Of a stretch of DNA of 64,000 nucleotides, positions 46,140 through 57,334 are shown in pieces (position 1 is the stretch's first letter; the number at the start of each line of letters is the position of its first letter). The stretch spans positions 10,538,182 to 10,602,181 of the forward strand of contig OY848920.1 in the NCBI GenBank assembly GCA_963693285.1, read 5' to 3'. The position numbers and the translations under genes are program-made. This DNA is from Xestospongia muta (lineage: Eukaryota; Porifera; Demospongiae; Haplosclerida; Petrosiidae). Below the pieces are notes generated by a model, which was not told the DNA's origin, searched no databases, and was given only the letters and a program-made list of their open reading frames with translations.

Positions 46140-47930
46140 ATATATTCATTTTTCACAGACAGTCCCACAAACTTTGTACAATTGGTGTGTTCTTTGTTAG
46201 TCCTTAGACAGGTCCTTGTCTCCACAGACCAGAGTTTAAGTTCACCATCTGTTGAGCTATGAAAAGTATAGTTGATTCACCCACTCAGCTAGCTAGCCAT
46301 GTTTACAGTAATAGTTTACGCTGAGACTAACTCATTATCATTGAAGTACTACATATAGATAATGGCCTTTTTATGACCTCTCAATGACAATACAGGCTTT
46401 GCAAACATTCTTATATCCATCAACCTAATTATACAATCTGCAGCAATGATATACAACATTGTTGATTGCATTTAAAGCTACTATGACAATAGTATAAACT
46501 AAGCTATTTTCTAATGGACAGTTACGTAGCACATCTATTCTCTTACCAGTACTACCATAAGCCAGATGATATCTATTATTAGGTTGAAATCTCACACTAG
46601 AGATAATATCTTGTGAAGAGACTGAGCACTGGTTTAATGTTAAATGCCACAGTTTAGAGAACAGTCACTGGTCCCAGAAGCCAAGAGAAATGAGTCATAT
46701 TTGTTATAGTGAATAGACCTCTTCTATGACGCTACTAAATAGTAGAATGAGACACTCAATATTGTAATATATCAGATCCTCGTTTCTTTGGATTGAGGAA
46801 GCACTGACTATAAGAGGTTAGTATTGTCATGTCTTTCATTGCTGTGAGTAATACTAACACTTAAGCCCCAGAAGAGAATGGACACAAATTATACTGACCT
46901 GATATGTGTGGATAGATTTGTTATGGTGAGTATTGCAGATTGATAATGTACTATCAAAATCACTAGCTGTTAATTATACAATATTAAACCAACAGCAGTC
47001 TCACCTTAATTCTTTTAGCATAACTCCAACAGCAAATTAAGAACTCACCATCTCTATCAAATTCAATAGTAGATACAATACTGCTATTTCCGATAGGTGT
47101 GTCACCATAATATAATGTAGAAAATTCTTGAAATGTTGAGTATTTAGTAACATCAGTCAGTATGTCACAAAATAAAGATGCGGAGGATAGGAGGAAGCTA
47201 TGTTTTGAGTTGACGGATCATGTTGACCCACTGTATAGTAATATGCAACAATAAACTATAACTCATACAGTAACTATGTTATGCTAACCAAAATATAATT
47301 GTTCTTGTTACTGTTACACGAAGTATACTCACAGATATTAGGTGAGTTGGAGAGAGAGTAATAACATTGCAATAACTCATCAAAATTACCGTTAAGACAG
47401 TGCTTTCTTTTAGATAACTGAGACTATAAAAGAAAGGTATTGATACTTACGTGCAAAAGGTTAAGACACAAAATTATTAACCAAGTTATTATCATTAGCA
47501 AGTTTAATCAAAGGCATATTGTTCCCTCTTCTGAAAGTGTGACGTTATCAGATTCTGTTTCCAGAGTCTGGGCCTCAATGTCTTTGTCTATTAATTGTAA
47601 CTCTTTATTAACTTCTTATAATTGCTGCAAACCACAACAAAAAACGCCAAATTGAAAAAGTAGCATATTAACTCAATTTATGTATGTGAAGTTTCCTTTT
47701 CTTAGCTTTGGTCAAAAATTCAGTATATATCTTCTTAGATATTATTGCCTGCTCCTAAACAAAAGTAGTTTGTCTTAAAGATATAGCATGTGTAGTTTGT
47801 CATAGCATGTACTTAATACAATACAGTGTAATTATTGAAACATAATTCTACATTACCTTCTTAACTGCCATATGTTGAGAAGCAACAATAGAGTTCTCCT
47901 TCCCTACAGAAATATTTATAAAACTTTGTA
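46140..47930 (-). pseudogene. COP1: Decayed COP1 (RFWD2) E3 ligase gene
   Basis: Minus-strand remnants in the correct order for COP1. Coiled coil comes first: IVASQHMAVKK (about 47,880-47,850), TEFLTKAKKRKLHIHKLS (about 47,710) and VNKELQLIDKDIEAQ (about 47,600). RKHCLNGNFDELLQCYYS (about 47,390) and NSSIVSTIEFDRDGEF (about 47,080) follow. WD40 pieces are TASDFDSTLSICNTHHNKSI (about 46,960), LLASGTSDC (about 46,680), SSVRFQPNNRYHLAYGS (about 46,590), GHKKAIIYM-stop-YFNDNELVSA (about 46,350) and STDGELKLWSVETRTCLR (about 46,250). These match human COP1 features such as GSSIVSSIEFDRD and SSRYHLAFG. In-frame stops, a frameshift at about 46,660, loss of the exon between KIKV and the SSDYEGT segment, and no RING domain show that it is dead. 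Confidence 0.8.
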
Positions 47931-48040
47931 AATTATAACTAACATAAGAAATTTGGGACAACAAATTCATCTTGAGACGAAATTAAAAAGTTCATATCAT
48001 CAATTATAAATAATTCGTTAAAATTAATAATTATTAATCG

Positions 48041-48084
48041 TATATATATATATATATATATAATTATATATATATATATATATC
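48041..48084. repeat. TA dinucleotide repeat
   Basis: Two runs of about ten TA pairs separated by ATTA. Simple sequence just left of the copy 2 border. Confidence 0.9.
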
Positions 48085-48279
48085 AATTATATAAAAACTC
48101 TTTAGCGTACATCTCATTTAATCCTTCGATAAAGTATATACTACTTCGTGTCATAAACTTGAATCATAATTCAGAAAGGTTGATACGTCTTGAGAACTAG
48201 TAAAGATATACTGACTTTTTGCAGACATTTAATGTACATTTATATAACTCATACCATTGTGACAGTCCATGTTAGAAGT

Positions 48280-48690
48280 AAAGATTACTTAGTACCACCA
48301 AAAAGAGAGAGGAGACTATAAACAGTGACAATGTCTACTGCTGAGTGCCATATAGTGATATCTTCATAATAACCACATACAATGAACACAACAATATATG
48401 AACTTACCGAAAACATTGTACATTAATCCAATGCCACTTATACTAGAGAAAATCCTCTAAAATGTAATATAGTAATATAAACAAACTATGAAAAGTTAAG
48501 AACATCTGAATCCATACAGATTGTACAGATATCAATGGACGATAGATGATAGACAATACATAGGCTAAATATAAGCATAAAATAAACATAGTATATTAAA
48601 AGTACTCACCAAGGAATAGTCCGATTAGAAAGCGAGCTGCTGGTTCTGGGATGCCTAACAGAAGAGACACACTCCCTTCTACCGATATTA
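48280..48690 (-). pseudogene. MBOAT gene fragment in copy 2
   Basis: The four exon remnants seen at 38,056-38,460 recur here with a few substitutions. The downstream part of the gene (the VVYALLNQYY and MWRYMTV exons) is absent because the duplication ends inside the gene. A truncated and non-functional piece. Confidence 0.55.
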
Positions 48691-48774
48691 TTTCATGATT
48701 TTTAACTCTATCTGAGTTGAATGACTTTAATCATTAATTTTACTGAGCTATTTTATTATAGCTAGGCAATTATT

Positions 48775-49085
48775 CCGAGGAGAAATTACAGGAGGATGAC
48801 TATAACTGGAGGAATTAATGGAGGAGAAATTAAAGTATTACAAATTAAAGGAGGATGAATTAAAGCAGGAATTAAAGGAGAAGAAATTAAAGTATGAGAA
48901 ATTAAAGGTGAATTGATTAAAATAGGAATTAAAAGATGAATTTAAATAGAAATTAATAGAAAAATTAAAGTAGAAGAAATTAAAGGAGGAATTAAAGAAG
49001 AAAATAAAGCAGGAATTAATGGAGGAGAAAATAAAGTATGAGAAATAAGAAAGGATGAATTACAGCAGCAATTAAAGGAGAATTT
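48775..49085. repeat. Purine-rich imperfect repeat (copy 2)
   Basis: GGAGGAATTAAAG-type words as in copy 1, with additional units at about 48,846-48,900 (GGATGAATTAAAGCAGG, then AATTAAAGGAGAAG) not found in copy 1. Confidence 0.75.
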
Positions 49086-49242
49086 ATATAAAGTTACATC
49101 CTGTTAAAGTAGGTCCTCTAGTTACTGGTACTCCACCTTTATTATCCCAGATAGTGTAAGTTGTTAGTATTGTATAACTAATGGAATAATTATATGATGT
49201 TACAGGGATAGTATTTGACCTCCACCTGATTTTCCCACCAAA

Positions 49243-50055
49243 ATGTATGGTCAAATCCGTGATGAATTACAAACTAGAGATATAGTTTTGTTTTCGGGGG
49301 CTACAAGTTCAGGAGCACTTATCAAAAATATTTGATGGAGCTATTTTTTCATATGTTGGTTTGTAAGTATAATAGGATATAATATAACAACATATGAAAT
49401 ATGGTAGGTATTACAACATCGATATTCCAGTTATGTTATGGTTTGAGAATCTAGTACTAATAAAGCAGGACTTGTTGATCTTGATACAGGAACTGTCTGA
49501 AGAGGTATAGAACTCTTCCCACTCAGGAATAAAATTTTCTCTGGCTGGTATAATCGTGTTGGTATTCAACAATTAACTGGACTAACTGATGAGCAATGGG
49601 AGACATTATATGAGACAATGTTAAAAGTTAGCTATGAAAGTAATAGTATTGTCATTTGTATTAAGAAGTTTCAAGGAAGACCATATGTAAAGAACCAGTT
49701 AGATTTGATTATGTCTGCTGTTGATTATGATGACAAATACTTGGATTTTCTCAGGAGTCATGAAGAAGATTTGAGTTTCATATTTTGTAGTGAACTTGTT
49801 GCTCATGTATATCAAGAACTTAATCTCATTGGTGGGAACAGTACTTGTAATACTTTATTATATTATTTTCTTCTAGATAAAACCAGGCTCTCCAGTGAGT
49901 ATACTCCAGATAGTTTTGGTAGTCATTGTCCTTTGAAATTAAACTATGGACATTTGGAACCAGAGGTTTATATTGATATGAGGTTGGATTTTGAGAAGGA
50001 TGTTTACCGACAAAGCACTATCTCTGCTACAGAAGCTAATAAAATTGTTCAATAA
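49243..50055 (+). pseudogene. Permuted papain-like amidase (YiiX-like) pseudogene, copy 2
   Basis: Better preserved than copy 1. An ATG is present: MYGQIRDELQTRDIVLFSGA and TSSGALIK. A one-base insertion then precedes the DGAIFSYVGLV segment, in which the expected catalytic His is Tyr. Two TGA codons interrupt the frame, one at the Trp of the family VWES motif and one in TGTV-RGIEL; both are shared with copy 1. The last part is open (49,618-50,055) and keeps GRPYVKN, FIFCSELVAHVYQELNLI and SHCPLKLNYGHLEPE. The shared stops mean the gene was already broken before duplication; the private frameshifts came later. In bacteria and protists the family cleaves peptide or amide bonds. Confidence 0.6.
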
Positions 50056-50059
50056 TTCA

Positions 50060-51960
50060 GTGATATTTGTTGTTAGTACTTTATAGTTACAAAATAACTA
50101 AATGCTTTTTTACATTTTTTATTAATAACAATTGGCTGTACAGGATAGAGGCTGGCTTAAGGTAGTGATCATATTACCATTGGAATGTTGTGGTTTACAA
50201 GTGTTAGAGTAATGTGTAAATTATATCAGCCATTGCATAGACGTGCTCCTATAAAAGTCAATTAAAGACTAATGCTGAGAATTACAATTATGATGAGACC
50301 AAACTGGAAAGTTGAGGTTTTCTGTAAATATGTTAAGTTTTATGGTTTATTGATTAAGGTTTAGGGTTATCTATAACAAAACACATTATCTAGTGTTAGC
50401 TACAAACTGTACTCACCTCTTTTCTTATCTCAACCTCATTTTGAGAAGAACATCATTCTCATTTATACAGTAAATACAATAGTCTTGTGTAGCCGATATC
50501 TTACGCTAAGTAGGTTTGAAAATGTAAAACTATTATTAGTAAAATTAGCAGCATTGTTCAATATTGTAGTAACATAGTGTGTGTCCATTATAAAAGGATA
50601 TTGTATGTGAGTTCCATGATTCCAATCTTCAAATTATCCTCAGCAGTTTCACTCACTTTTCTTAAGAATATTGAGTGTAGTCTGCATATATAGGTGTAGA
50701 GGAGTTAAAGTCCACACTTTCTTAGATTTTGATGTAGATTTTGTGGAGCTGTCAACATTTTTGGGGATTAAGATCGATGCACGAAACATCTCAAATAATT
50801 ACAGCTATCAGAAAGTTGTTACTGCATCCATCTGCTTTTTATAGTACCTTTCCCGTCAGAAGTCTTAAAAGTATAGTCAATATTGGAATTCAGAAAGGGA
50901 GCAAACAAATAGATGTGGCTACTTGGATTACTTTGACAAAACTCAATGAAGCTCATAATGCATATTCTAGAATGTATTCCCATACTGTAAGTAGTAGCTA
51001 ATATGATACATATATGTAACATCAAGCACACATATTATATTAACACAATTGATTGTCTGGTACAATATTGGAGACTCCTTAGGAGGAGCAGAGGTGGTCT
51101 GTTATGTATATTTACAATGCAATATAGTTTGATCTTGTATATCATGTAGCCAGATTGGCTTTGACCTCATGTAATAACAAGAATTGTGTATGCATTGTAG
51201 ATATGATTCAGTATAGATGATTTAATAGAGTATTCACTAGTTTTATAAATCTTATTGTATCAGCACATGATAGAGGAATCTGTGTTTGTAATAATTCTGT
51301 AACAGTTTCTTTAATAGTCTAATATACGTTTTGTAAGTTAGCTATATGTATATACAAATAAATATAGATACGTGTTATGTATATAAATTACTGTAATAAG
51401 AGTTTGTATAGAATGGCTTACCATGTTACTATGGTGACATAGTTTATGATGACATGGTTAGGATACAAGTTACCTTCTCATTTTAGTCAGATCCATCTAG
51501 AATGTAAAGTAGATTTGATTATATTAGAGCATTCATTGTCTGTACTCACAAATTCATGACATAAATGTACCTCTAACCTCTTATTCTACCTGTATATATT
51601 ATATACATGTAAAATAATAGATCTTTTTATTTTTTTGCAGACTAGCAAGCAGTGTTTGAATGCAACGAATTATGTATGCTCTATTTATTATGAAGTTACT
51701 TACTTGTTTGCAGCTGCTAAATAACATCCTGGAGATCATTTAAGTAGATTATAGTTTTCTTAAGTGACCACACATCATCTGATAAGTGTTTTTTCAAGTG
51801 GTTACTATAGACATTTGGCTCGTTTTTGGACCTCAAAGTTTTCACTTCAATTCAGGTGAGAATTTTAATTATATGATAAGTAATAAGTGTGAATATTGTA
51901 AAAGAACAAAAAATAAATTAAAAATGGTAGTATATAAACATCAATCTACTTTATAGTAAA
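50060..51960. other. Non-coding part of the duplicated segment (copy 2) with a private block
   Basis: Colinear with 39,757-41,310 except for the block at about 50,671-51,036, which is missing from copy 1. In that block a frame reads KVHTFLDFDVDFVELSTFLG and IKIDARNISNNYSYQKVV with few stops. I recognise no family. About 50,205-50,370 belongs to the dispersed family seen inverted at 57,335 and 57,975. Confidence 0.45.
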
Positions 51961-51966
51961 ATAAAC

Positions 51967-52377
51967 ATGGCAAAAAGACCTAGGATTTTGACAGCAGAGG
52001 ATGTAATCCATGAGCTCGATGGAGACAACTATTTCCTTGAACTAGATGATCCTCAAGAGCCAGTTATGCCTGGAAGTGACGATGATTTCAGCAATTTGGA
52101 AGATATTAATGAGGATGATGAAGAAGGTAATTATATTCATATCAACAATAAAGTGATATCTGTGGTTAGTATCTACCAGTATAGCAACTTTTTTTCTTAT
52201 TTTTTTAGAAAATCCATACCATAGTTCTATCTTACATCCATCTATCTCAGTTTGCAACCACACATCACAGCAACCAAACAATTGTTCATCACTATCCTCT
52301 ACTATACAAACATCTCAATCATTAATACTTCCTTTAATTCAATCAACTATAGTTCAAACATCAACCTTTATTAATTA
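51967..52377 (+). CDS. Short acidic protein, copy 2 (intact)
   Basis: Two exons, 51,967 to about 52,126 and about 52,210-52,377, with a GTAATT donor and T-rich TTTTTTTAG acceptor. The protein of about 109 residues starts MAKRPRILTAEDVIHELDGD, with a very acidic middle (PGSDDDFSNLEDINEDDEEG) and a Ser/Thr-rich end (SQQPNNCSSLSSTIQTSQSL). The layout MxKRxxxTxEDVIxEL...PGSDDDFxxLE recalls N-termini of PiggyBac-type transposase proteins, but no transposase domain follows before the TAA at 52,375. It may be an orphan N-terminal fragment. Confidence 0.4.
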
Positions 52378-53708
52378 ACGGAATTGCGCATTGCGCGTGT
52401 TTTGTATTTCACTAGTTGGCTAACCTTCTAACGCTCTACAGCAGCCAGTGAAACTACTCAACGAGGGTTTAGAAGTGTTCCTGCTATCTTTGGAAACAGT
52501 TTTAAGGTAAATGAGTGAGTTTTGTAAGCGTGTTGTGACACCTTTAGCGTACAAGCATTAGTATATAAATATACTTTCGTTGTTGTATACTTATGTATAA
52601 CGAGTATGTGTTAGTAGATGTTGATCATATTTGCTACATTATAGCTTGTATTAATGATGATAAAGTAAGATAACGTTCAAATGATGTTTATAAGGTTGTA
52701 AAGCAAATTTACTATTTGTCTTATGATAAAGTAGGAATCAATCTCTTTCTAGCTTCCAAGTGTGGTATAAATACGTTTTGCATTCCTAACATCTCCAGTA
52801 GGTGTATGTAAACTGTCTTCTTTTATTGTAAGACAGGTTATATTTACTCCATGTTCCTTCATCTGATAGTGTGACATTACTTGATAATGAACTTGAGGGA
52901 CTGAAAAAGATAGCAAGACTTGCAACTGTTTTAATTGCCAATAACTTTGTCCTAACTTTGAGGAAAGACATAGCAGTTCTTTCTGAAGGTATGTATTGTG
53001 ATATAATATATGCATTTGCTATAGCAAAATCTACTAGATATTTACAACACACTGATACAAATTTTCATTTCTTAGTCAGAGACAATAGATTATGATCAAC
53101 ACTTCTCATGTACATGTTTTGCTCTATTATGTTAAAAGGACATGTTTTTTAAAATTGTCCTTTTGTCTTTGCAAGAAGCAGTATAGTTTTTTTCAACAAT
53201 TACGTGTATAACTTCTATCACAACATTACCACCTAATCCCATTTCATTGCATAAGTAATCAACATTAAAGTGTTATAAAATCTGCATAGACATGTGAAAG
53301 AGCCATTATGTTGTAGCAGCCATTTTCTGCCACAATCCACCTAACTATGTGAATCAGTTTTTCTATGCTGTCTGGAAATCCAAGCCAGACAAATAGTTCA
53401 ACCAATATTGAATGATATCATAATGCAGTGGTGGAGCCACCAATTTTATAGTGATCAGGTTTATACTATAATCCACATGTCTTTTCTTTGACGTGCCACT
53501 TGTGTTTATAAAAATAAATGTCAGCATTTTCTCTTGTATGTGCATGTTAAATATTGCATTAATTTAAAAAATTTTCTTGTTTTACTACCACATGTACATC
53601 TAAAATAATCAATTAATATTAATTAATATTAATATTACTGCTCTTAAATGTTGAATAATTAAAAGAAAGAAAATCCCCAAACTTGATCAGTAAATTAACA
53701 CGCGTAAA

Positions 53709-53788
53709 TTGTAGTATACTGACGTAGTGTACCTACCCACTCAGTATACTACAACTCAGACCTGTAGCATACTGAATCAGTATACTAT
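53709..53788. repeat. AGTATACT inverted-repeat cluster (copy 2)
   Basis: Same double hairpin as at 43,089-43,168. The long hairpin is unchanged in both arms; one arm of the second hairpin has GCATACTGA in place of GTATACTGA. Confidence 0.75.
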
Positions 53789-54135
53789 GAAAGTACAAAT
53801 CACGTGAATACATACAGGTTGCCGCCATAATGTTAAACTACACATTCCAGCTCCCAGAATCAAAGAAGGATTGAGGTCTCTCATTCTACCTTACAAGGTT
53901 GATATGTTTTTAATTCACAGGTATTAATGGAGTAGAACATAATTATAGTTAGGTTTATATCCTAATTCCTGGATAATGAAGAATATGTAAGAATGTTTTA
54001 TATTAATTTAATCTTGTGTTTTCTCACTGTGTATCAGGATTGTAATGAGTTTGTAAAACTGGTTAGCCAAATGTCTGTGTCAGTAGGAACAGCCTGACCT
54101 CTAAACATATTTGTAAGAATCTATTTTATTTAATA

Positions 54136-54528
54136 TTGTTCTATTCTTTGTCAATATGTATCTCAGACTACAGTAAGACTACAGATGAGAGGTTAGTCAA
54201 ACATGATGTGTACTTTTTATTTGTCAGTAAGAGTAGGTTTGTGTTTTATAGCAGTACTTTATTACATAACTGTGTCTCCTATTACCTTAATACAAGGTAT
54301 ACATATAAATTCTGTATTAATATGTGTATTAATCAAGAAATATTCAAGTGCGGACTGATAGTAACAAGAGCTTTCAATAAAGCGAATGATTTACAGGTAA
54401 GACTCTTGTCAACTCATTATTGTTGTGTTGTCTCTTTCTTTATAGAATTATATGCTAGTCCTATCTGTTGGATAACAATGAAAGGTTACCAAATATTGAT
54501 TAGTTATAAGCAGCTTTATACAATATAA
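54136..54528 (+). CDS. Unidentified 130-codon ORF, copy 2
   Basis: Starts MFYSLSICISDYSKTTDERL and keeps the same length and frame as copy 1, with substitutions such as Asn for Asp in YYLNTRY and Met for Leu in INMCIN. The same possible internal intron is present. No family recognised. Twin conservation of the frame is the only argument that it may be coding. Confidence 0.3.
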   Translation: MFYSLSICISDYSKTTDERLVKHDVYFLFVSKSRFVFYSSTLLHNCVSYYLNTRYTYKFCINMCINQEIFKCGLIVTRAFNKANDLQVRLLSTHYCCVVSFFIELYASPICWITMKGYQILISYKQLYTI

Positions 54529-55019
54529 TAGATACAAGATCACTTCCAGAGTCTTTGGTGTTATGAGTGCTGCTATCAGATATAACATGGTAACATAATG
54601 TAGAAACACACTCAATAATAGTCAGTGATGATGTGATTTATTATTCTATGGGGAGTTTTGCTTTGTGTCTGTGTTAACTAGTGAAACAATCTGGACATTT
54701 TGTTATATTTGTGTAATGATTACTAAAGGTACATATAGGTTATGCTGTTAAGAAAATTGAAATAACACTGTATAACATAACATTATGTTTGTTTTATCTT
54801 TTGAGTCACATACACACACATACAGGTTAAAGACTTCATAAAGTGTAAGTTTCATATTTGTTAATAAGACTGTAAAATACTTTGGTAATTTTGTTATGTG
54901 ATATGATACTGCTAAATATACAACTGTCGAATGTACCACTCTCAAATGATATACTGTCAATATTATTGTAATGTAATGTTAGCCTATATTACATAATTAT
55001 TCTCTATTCTTTTTTATAT

Positions 55020-56720
55020 AGCATCATTGGAGTGTTGTCGTAAGTTCAGAGGTAACAATAATGTATGCTATATTTTATACTATTTCATATTTTTTCTTCT
55101 TTTTCATTTTTTCTACAGATCTTTATGTTAGAGGTTGCTACTTCAAGACACTTATTCATCTCTCCTTCTGAGGGTACAACATCTCTCCTTCTGAGACATC
55201 TCTCCTTCTGAGGTTACAACATCTCTCCTTCTGAGGGTACAACATTCTCCTTCTGAGGGTGCAACATCTCTCCTTCTGAGGGTACAACAGTTGTTGTTGT
55301 TGTAAGTTCAGAGGTAACAATAATATATGCTATATTTTATAATTTTTTTAATATACTATTTCATATTGTTTTCTTCTTCATTTTTTTCTACAGATCTTTA
55401 GGTTAGAGGTTGCTGCTTCAAGACACTTATTCATCTCTCCTTCTGAGGGTGCAACATCTCTCCTTCTGAGGTTGCAACATCTCTCATTCTGAGGGTACAA
55501 CATCTCTCCTCTGAGGGTACATCTCTCCTTCTGAGGGTACAACATCTCTCCTTCTGAGGGTGTAATATCTGTCCTTCTTAGGATGCAACATCTCTCCTTC
55601 TGAGGGTACAACATCTCTCTTTCTGAGGGTACAACAGTTGTTGTCGTAAGTTCAGAGATAACAATAATGTATGCTATATTTTATAATTTTTTTATATACT
55701 ATTTCATATTTTTTTCTTCTTTTTCATTTTTTCTACAGACCTTTAGGTTAGAGGTCGCGGCTTCAAGACACTTATTCATCTCTTCTTCTGAGGGTACAAC
55801 ATTTCTCCTTCTGAGGGTCCAACATCTCTCCTTCTTAGGGTACAACATCTCTCCTTCTGAGGGTACAACATCTCTCCTTCTGAGGGTACAACAGTTGTTG
55901 TCGTAAGTTCAAAGGTAACAATAATGTATGTTATATTTTATAATTTTTTTAATATACTATTCATATTTTTTTCTTCTTTCTCATTTTTTTCTACAGATTT
56001 TAGGTTAGAGGTCACTGCTTCAAGACATTTATTCATCTCTTCTTCTGAGGTTGCAGCATCTCTCCTTCTGAGGGTGCAACATCTCTCCTTCTGAGGGTGC
56101 AGCATCTCTCCTTCTGAGGGTACAACTGTTGTTGTCGTAAGTTCAGAGGTAACAAGTATGTATGCTATATTTTATAATTTCTTTATATACTATTTCATAT
56201 TTTTTTCTTCTTTCTCATTTTTTTCTACAGATCTCTTAGGTTAGAGGTCACTGCTTCAAGACACTTATTCATCTCTCCTTCTGAGGGTACAACATCTCTC
56301 CTTCTGAGGCTGCAACATCTCTCCTTCTGAGGGTACAACATCTCTCCTTCTGAGGTTGCAGCATCTCTCCTTCTGAGGTTGCAGCATCTATCCTTCTGAG
56401 GGTGCAAGTAAGTAATGTATATTATATTAACTTGTGAGTTTATAACACATTATTATTTCTTATTTTTGTTTCTTTTTATAGCATCATTGGAGTCCAGGAT
56501 CTAATTTTGTCATAAGTTTATAGGTAACAATAATGTATGCTATATTTTATGATTTTTATTATATACTATTTCCTATATTTTTTTCTCATCTTTTTATCTA
56601 CAGATCCTTAGGTTGGAGGTTGCTACCTCAAGATGCATTCATCTATCTCTACATCAAAGGCTTTAGATTGGAAGTCGCTACCTCAAGAAGCATTCATCTA
56701 TCTTTACATTGATGGTGTAA
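55020..56720 (+). repeat. Expanded exon-like cassette array with nested 23-bp minisatellite
   Basis: Six or so cassettes, starting near 55,118, 55,394, 55,738, 55,997, 56,231 and 56,605. Each starts after TTTTTTCTACAG with (G)ATCTTTAGGTTAGAGGT and CTTCAAGACACTTATTCATC. It continues with 1 to 7 copies of the 23-mer made of ACAACATCTCTCC and TTCTGAGGGT, and usually closes with TTGTTGTCGTAAGTTCAGAG. One frame reads FRLEVAASRHLFISPSEGTT across the acceptor. Because 23 is not a multiple of three, each added 23-mer shifts the frame. Long minus-strand ORFs here (RRRDVAPSEGEMLYPQKER) are repeat by-products. Confidence 0.8.
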
Positions 56721-57099
56721 GTTCATTAGTACTTTATACAAGGTCATAAATTGTAGTTGTTGGTAGTATATCATTTGAGAGTGGTACATTCGACAGTTGT
56801 AAATTGGGTGTATTTGTAATTAAAGTAATATACAATTATATCCTCTAGAGCAAGGGACAAAGGTGCAGTATATGATCCTGGAGAAGACTGAGGAAGTCAC
56901 GAGCAACTAATTATTTTAAAAAATTATTTATTTCCACCCCATACATCCCAAGGCTATTTTGGGTTAAGCTAGACCATTAATTAAAATATGAGGTGTGGTC
57001 AAAATAAGCCAAACCCAATGTTAGTAGGTGTGTCTGTCTACTGAAGCCTGATTAGTAGGTGTGGTGTTTGTAGTTACGTTTATATTCTATAAAAATAAG

Positions 57100-57334
57100 G
57101 GATTAATTAAAATATTTCAGGTGTGGATGAGCCACACTTGTGGGTGTGGCAGATGGAGTTTGATGAGTGGGTGTTGTGCTAGCAGTTAGGCTTACATTTG
57201 TTGGTGTTTCTAACTAATGGGCAAGGTTATAGTGTATTTCCCATTGCTATTCTCATCCTAAAATACTGTACTAATCAATAAACACTAATGCATTTTGCAC
57301 AAAAAAGGTTTAGTTAAATTCTAAACGCAGTTAA
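57100..57334. other. Short unique stretch right of the duplication
   Basis: Contains GTGTGGATGAGCCACACTTG, an imperfect hairpin, and no supported gene. Confidence 0.35.

Larger units (their letters stand above)
48240..57063. repeat. Copy 2 of the large direct duplication
   Basis: Homologous to 38,010-45,412. It is longer because of an extra block at 50,671-51,036 and because the cassette array (55,020-56,720) has expanded. The MBOAT exons SVSLLLGIPEP to GGTK are present at 48,280-48,690, but the remainder of that gene is not, so this copy was joined to unrelated sequence at 48,240 and copy 1 keeps the older left border. Confidence 0.9.

Noticed and set aside
55378..56407. Minus-strand ORFs with RRRDVAPSEGEMLYPQKER units
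   Set aside because: Repeat translation of the 23-bp minisatellite; splice-like borders point to the plus strand if the region is used at all.
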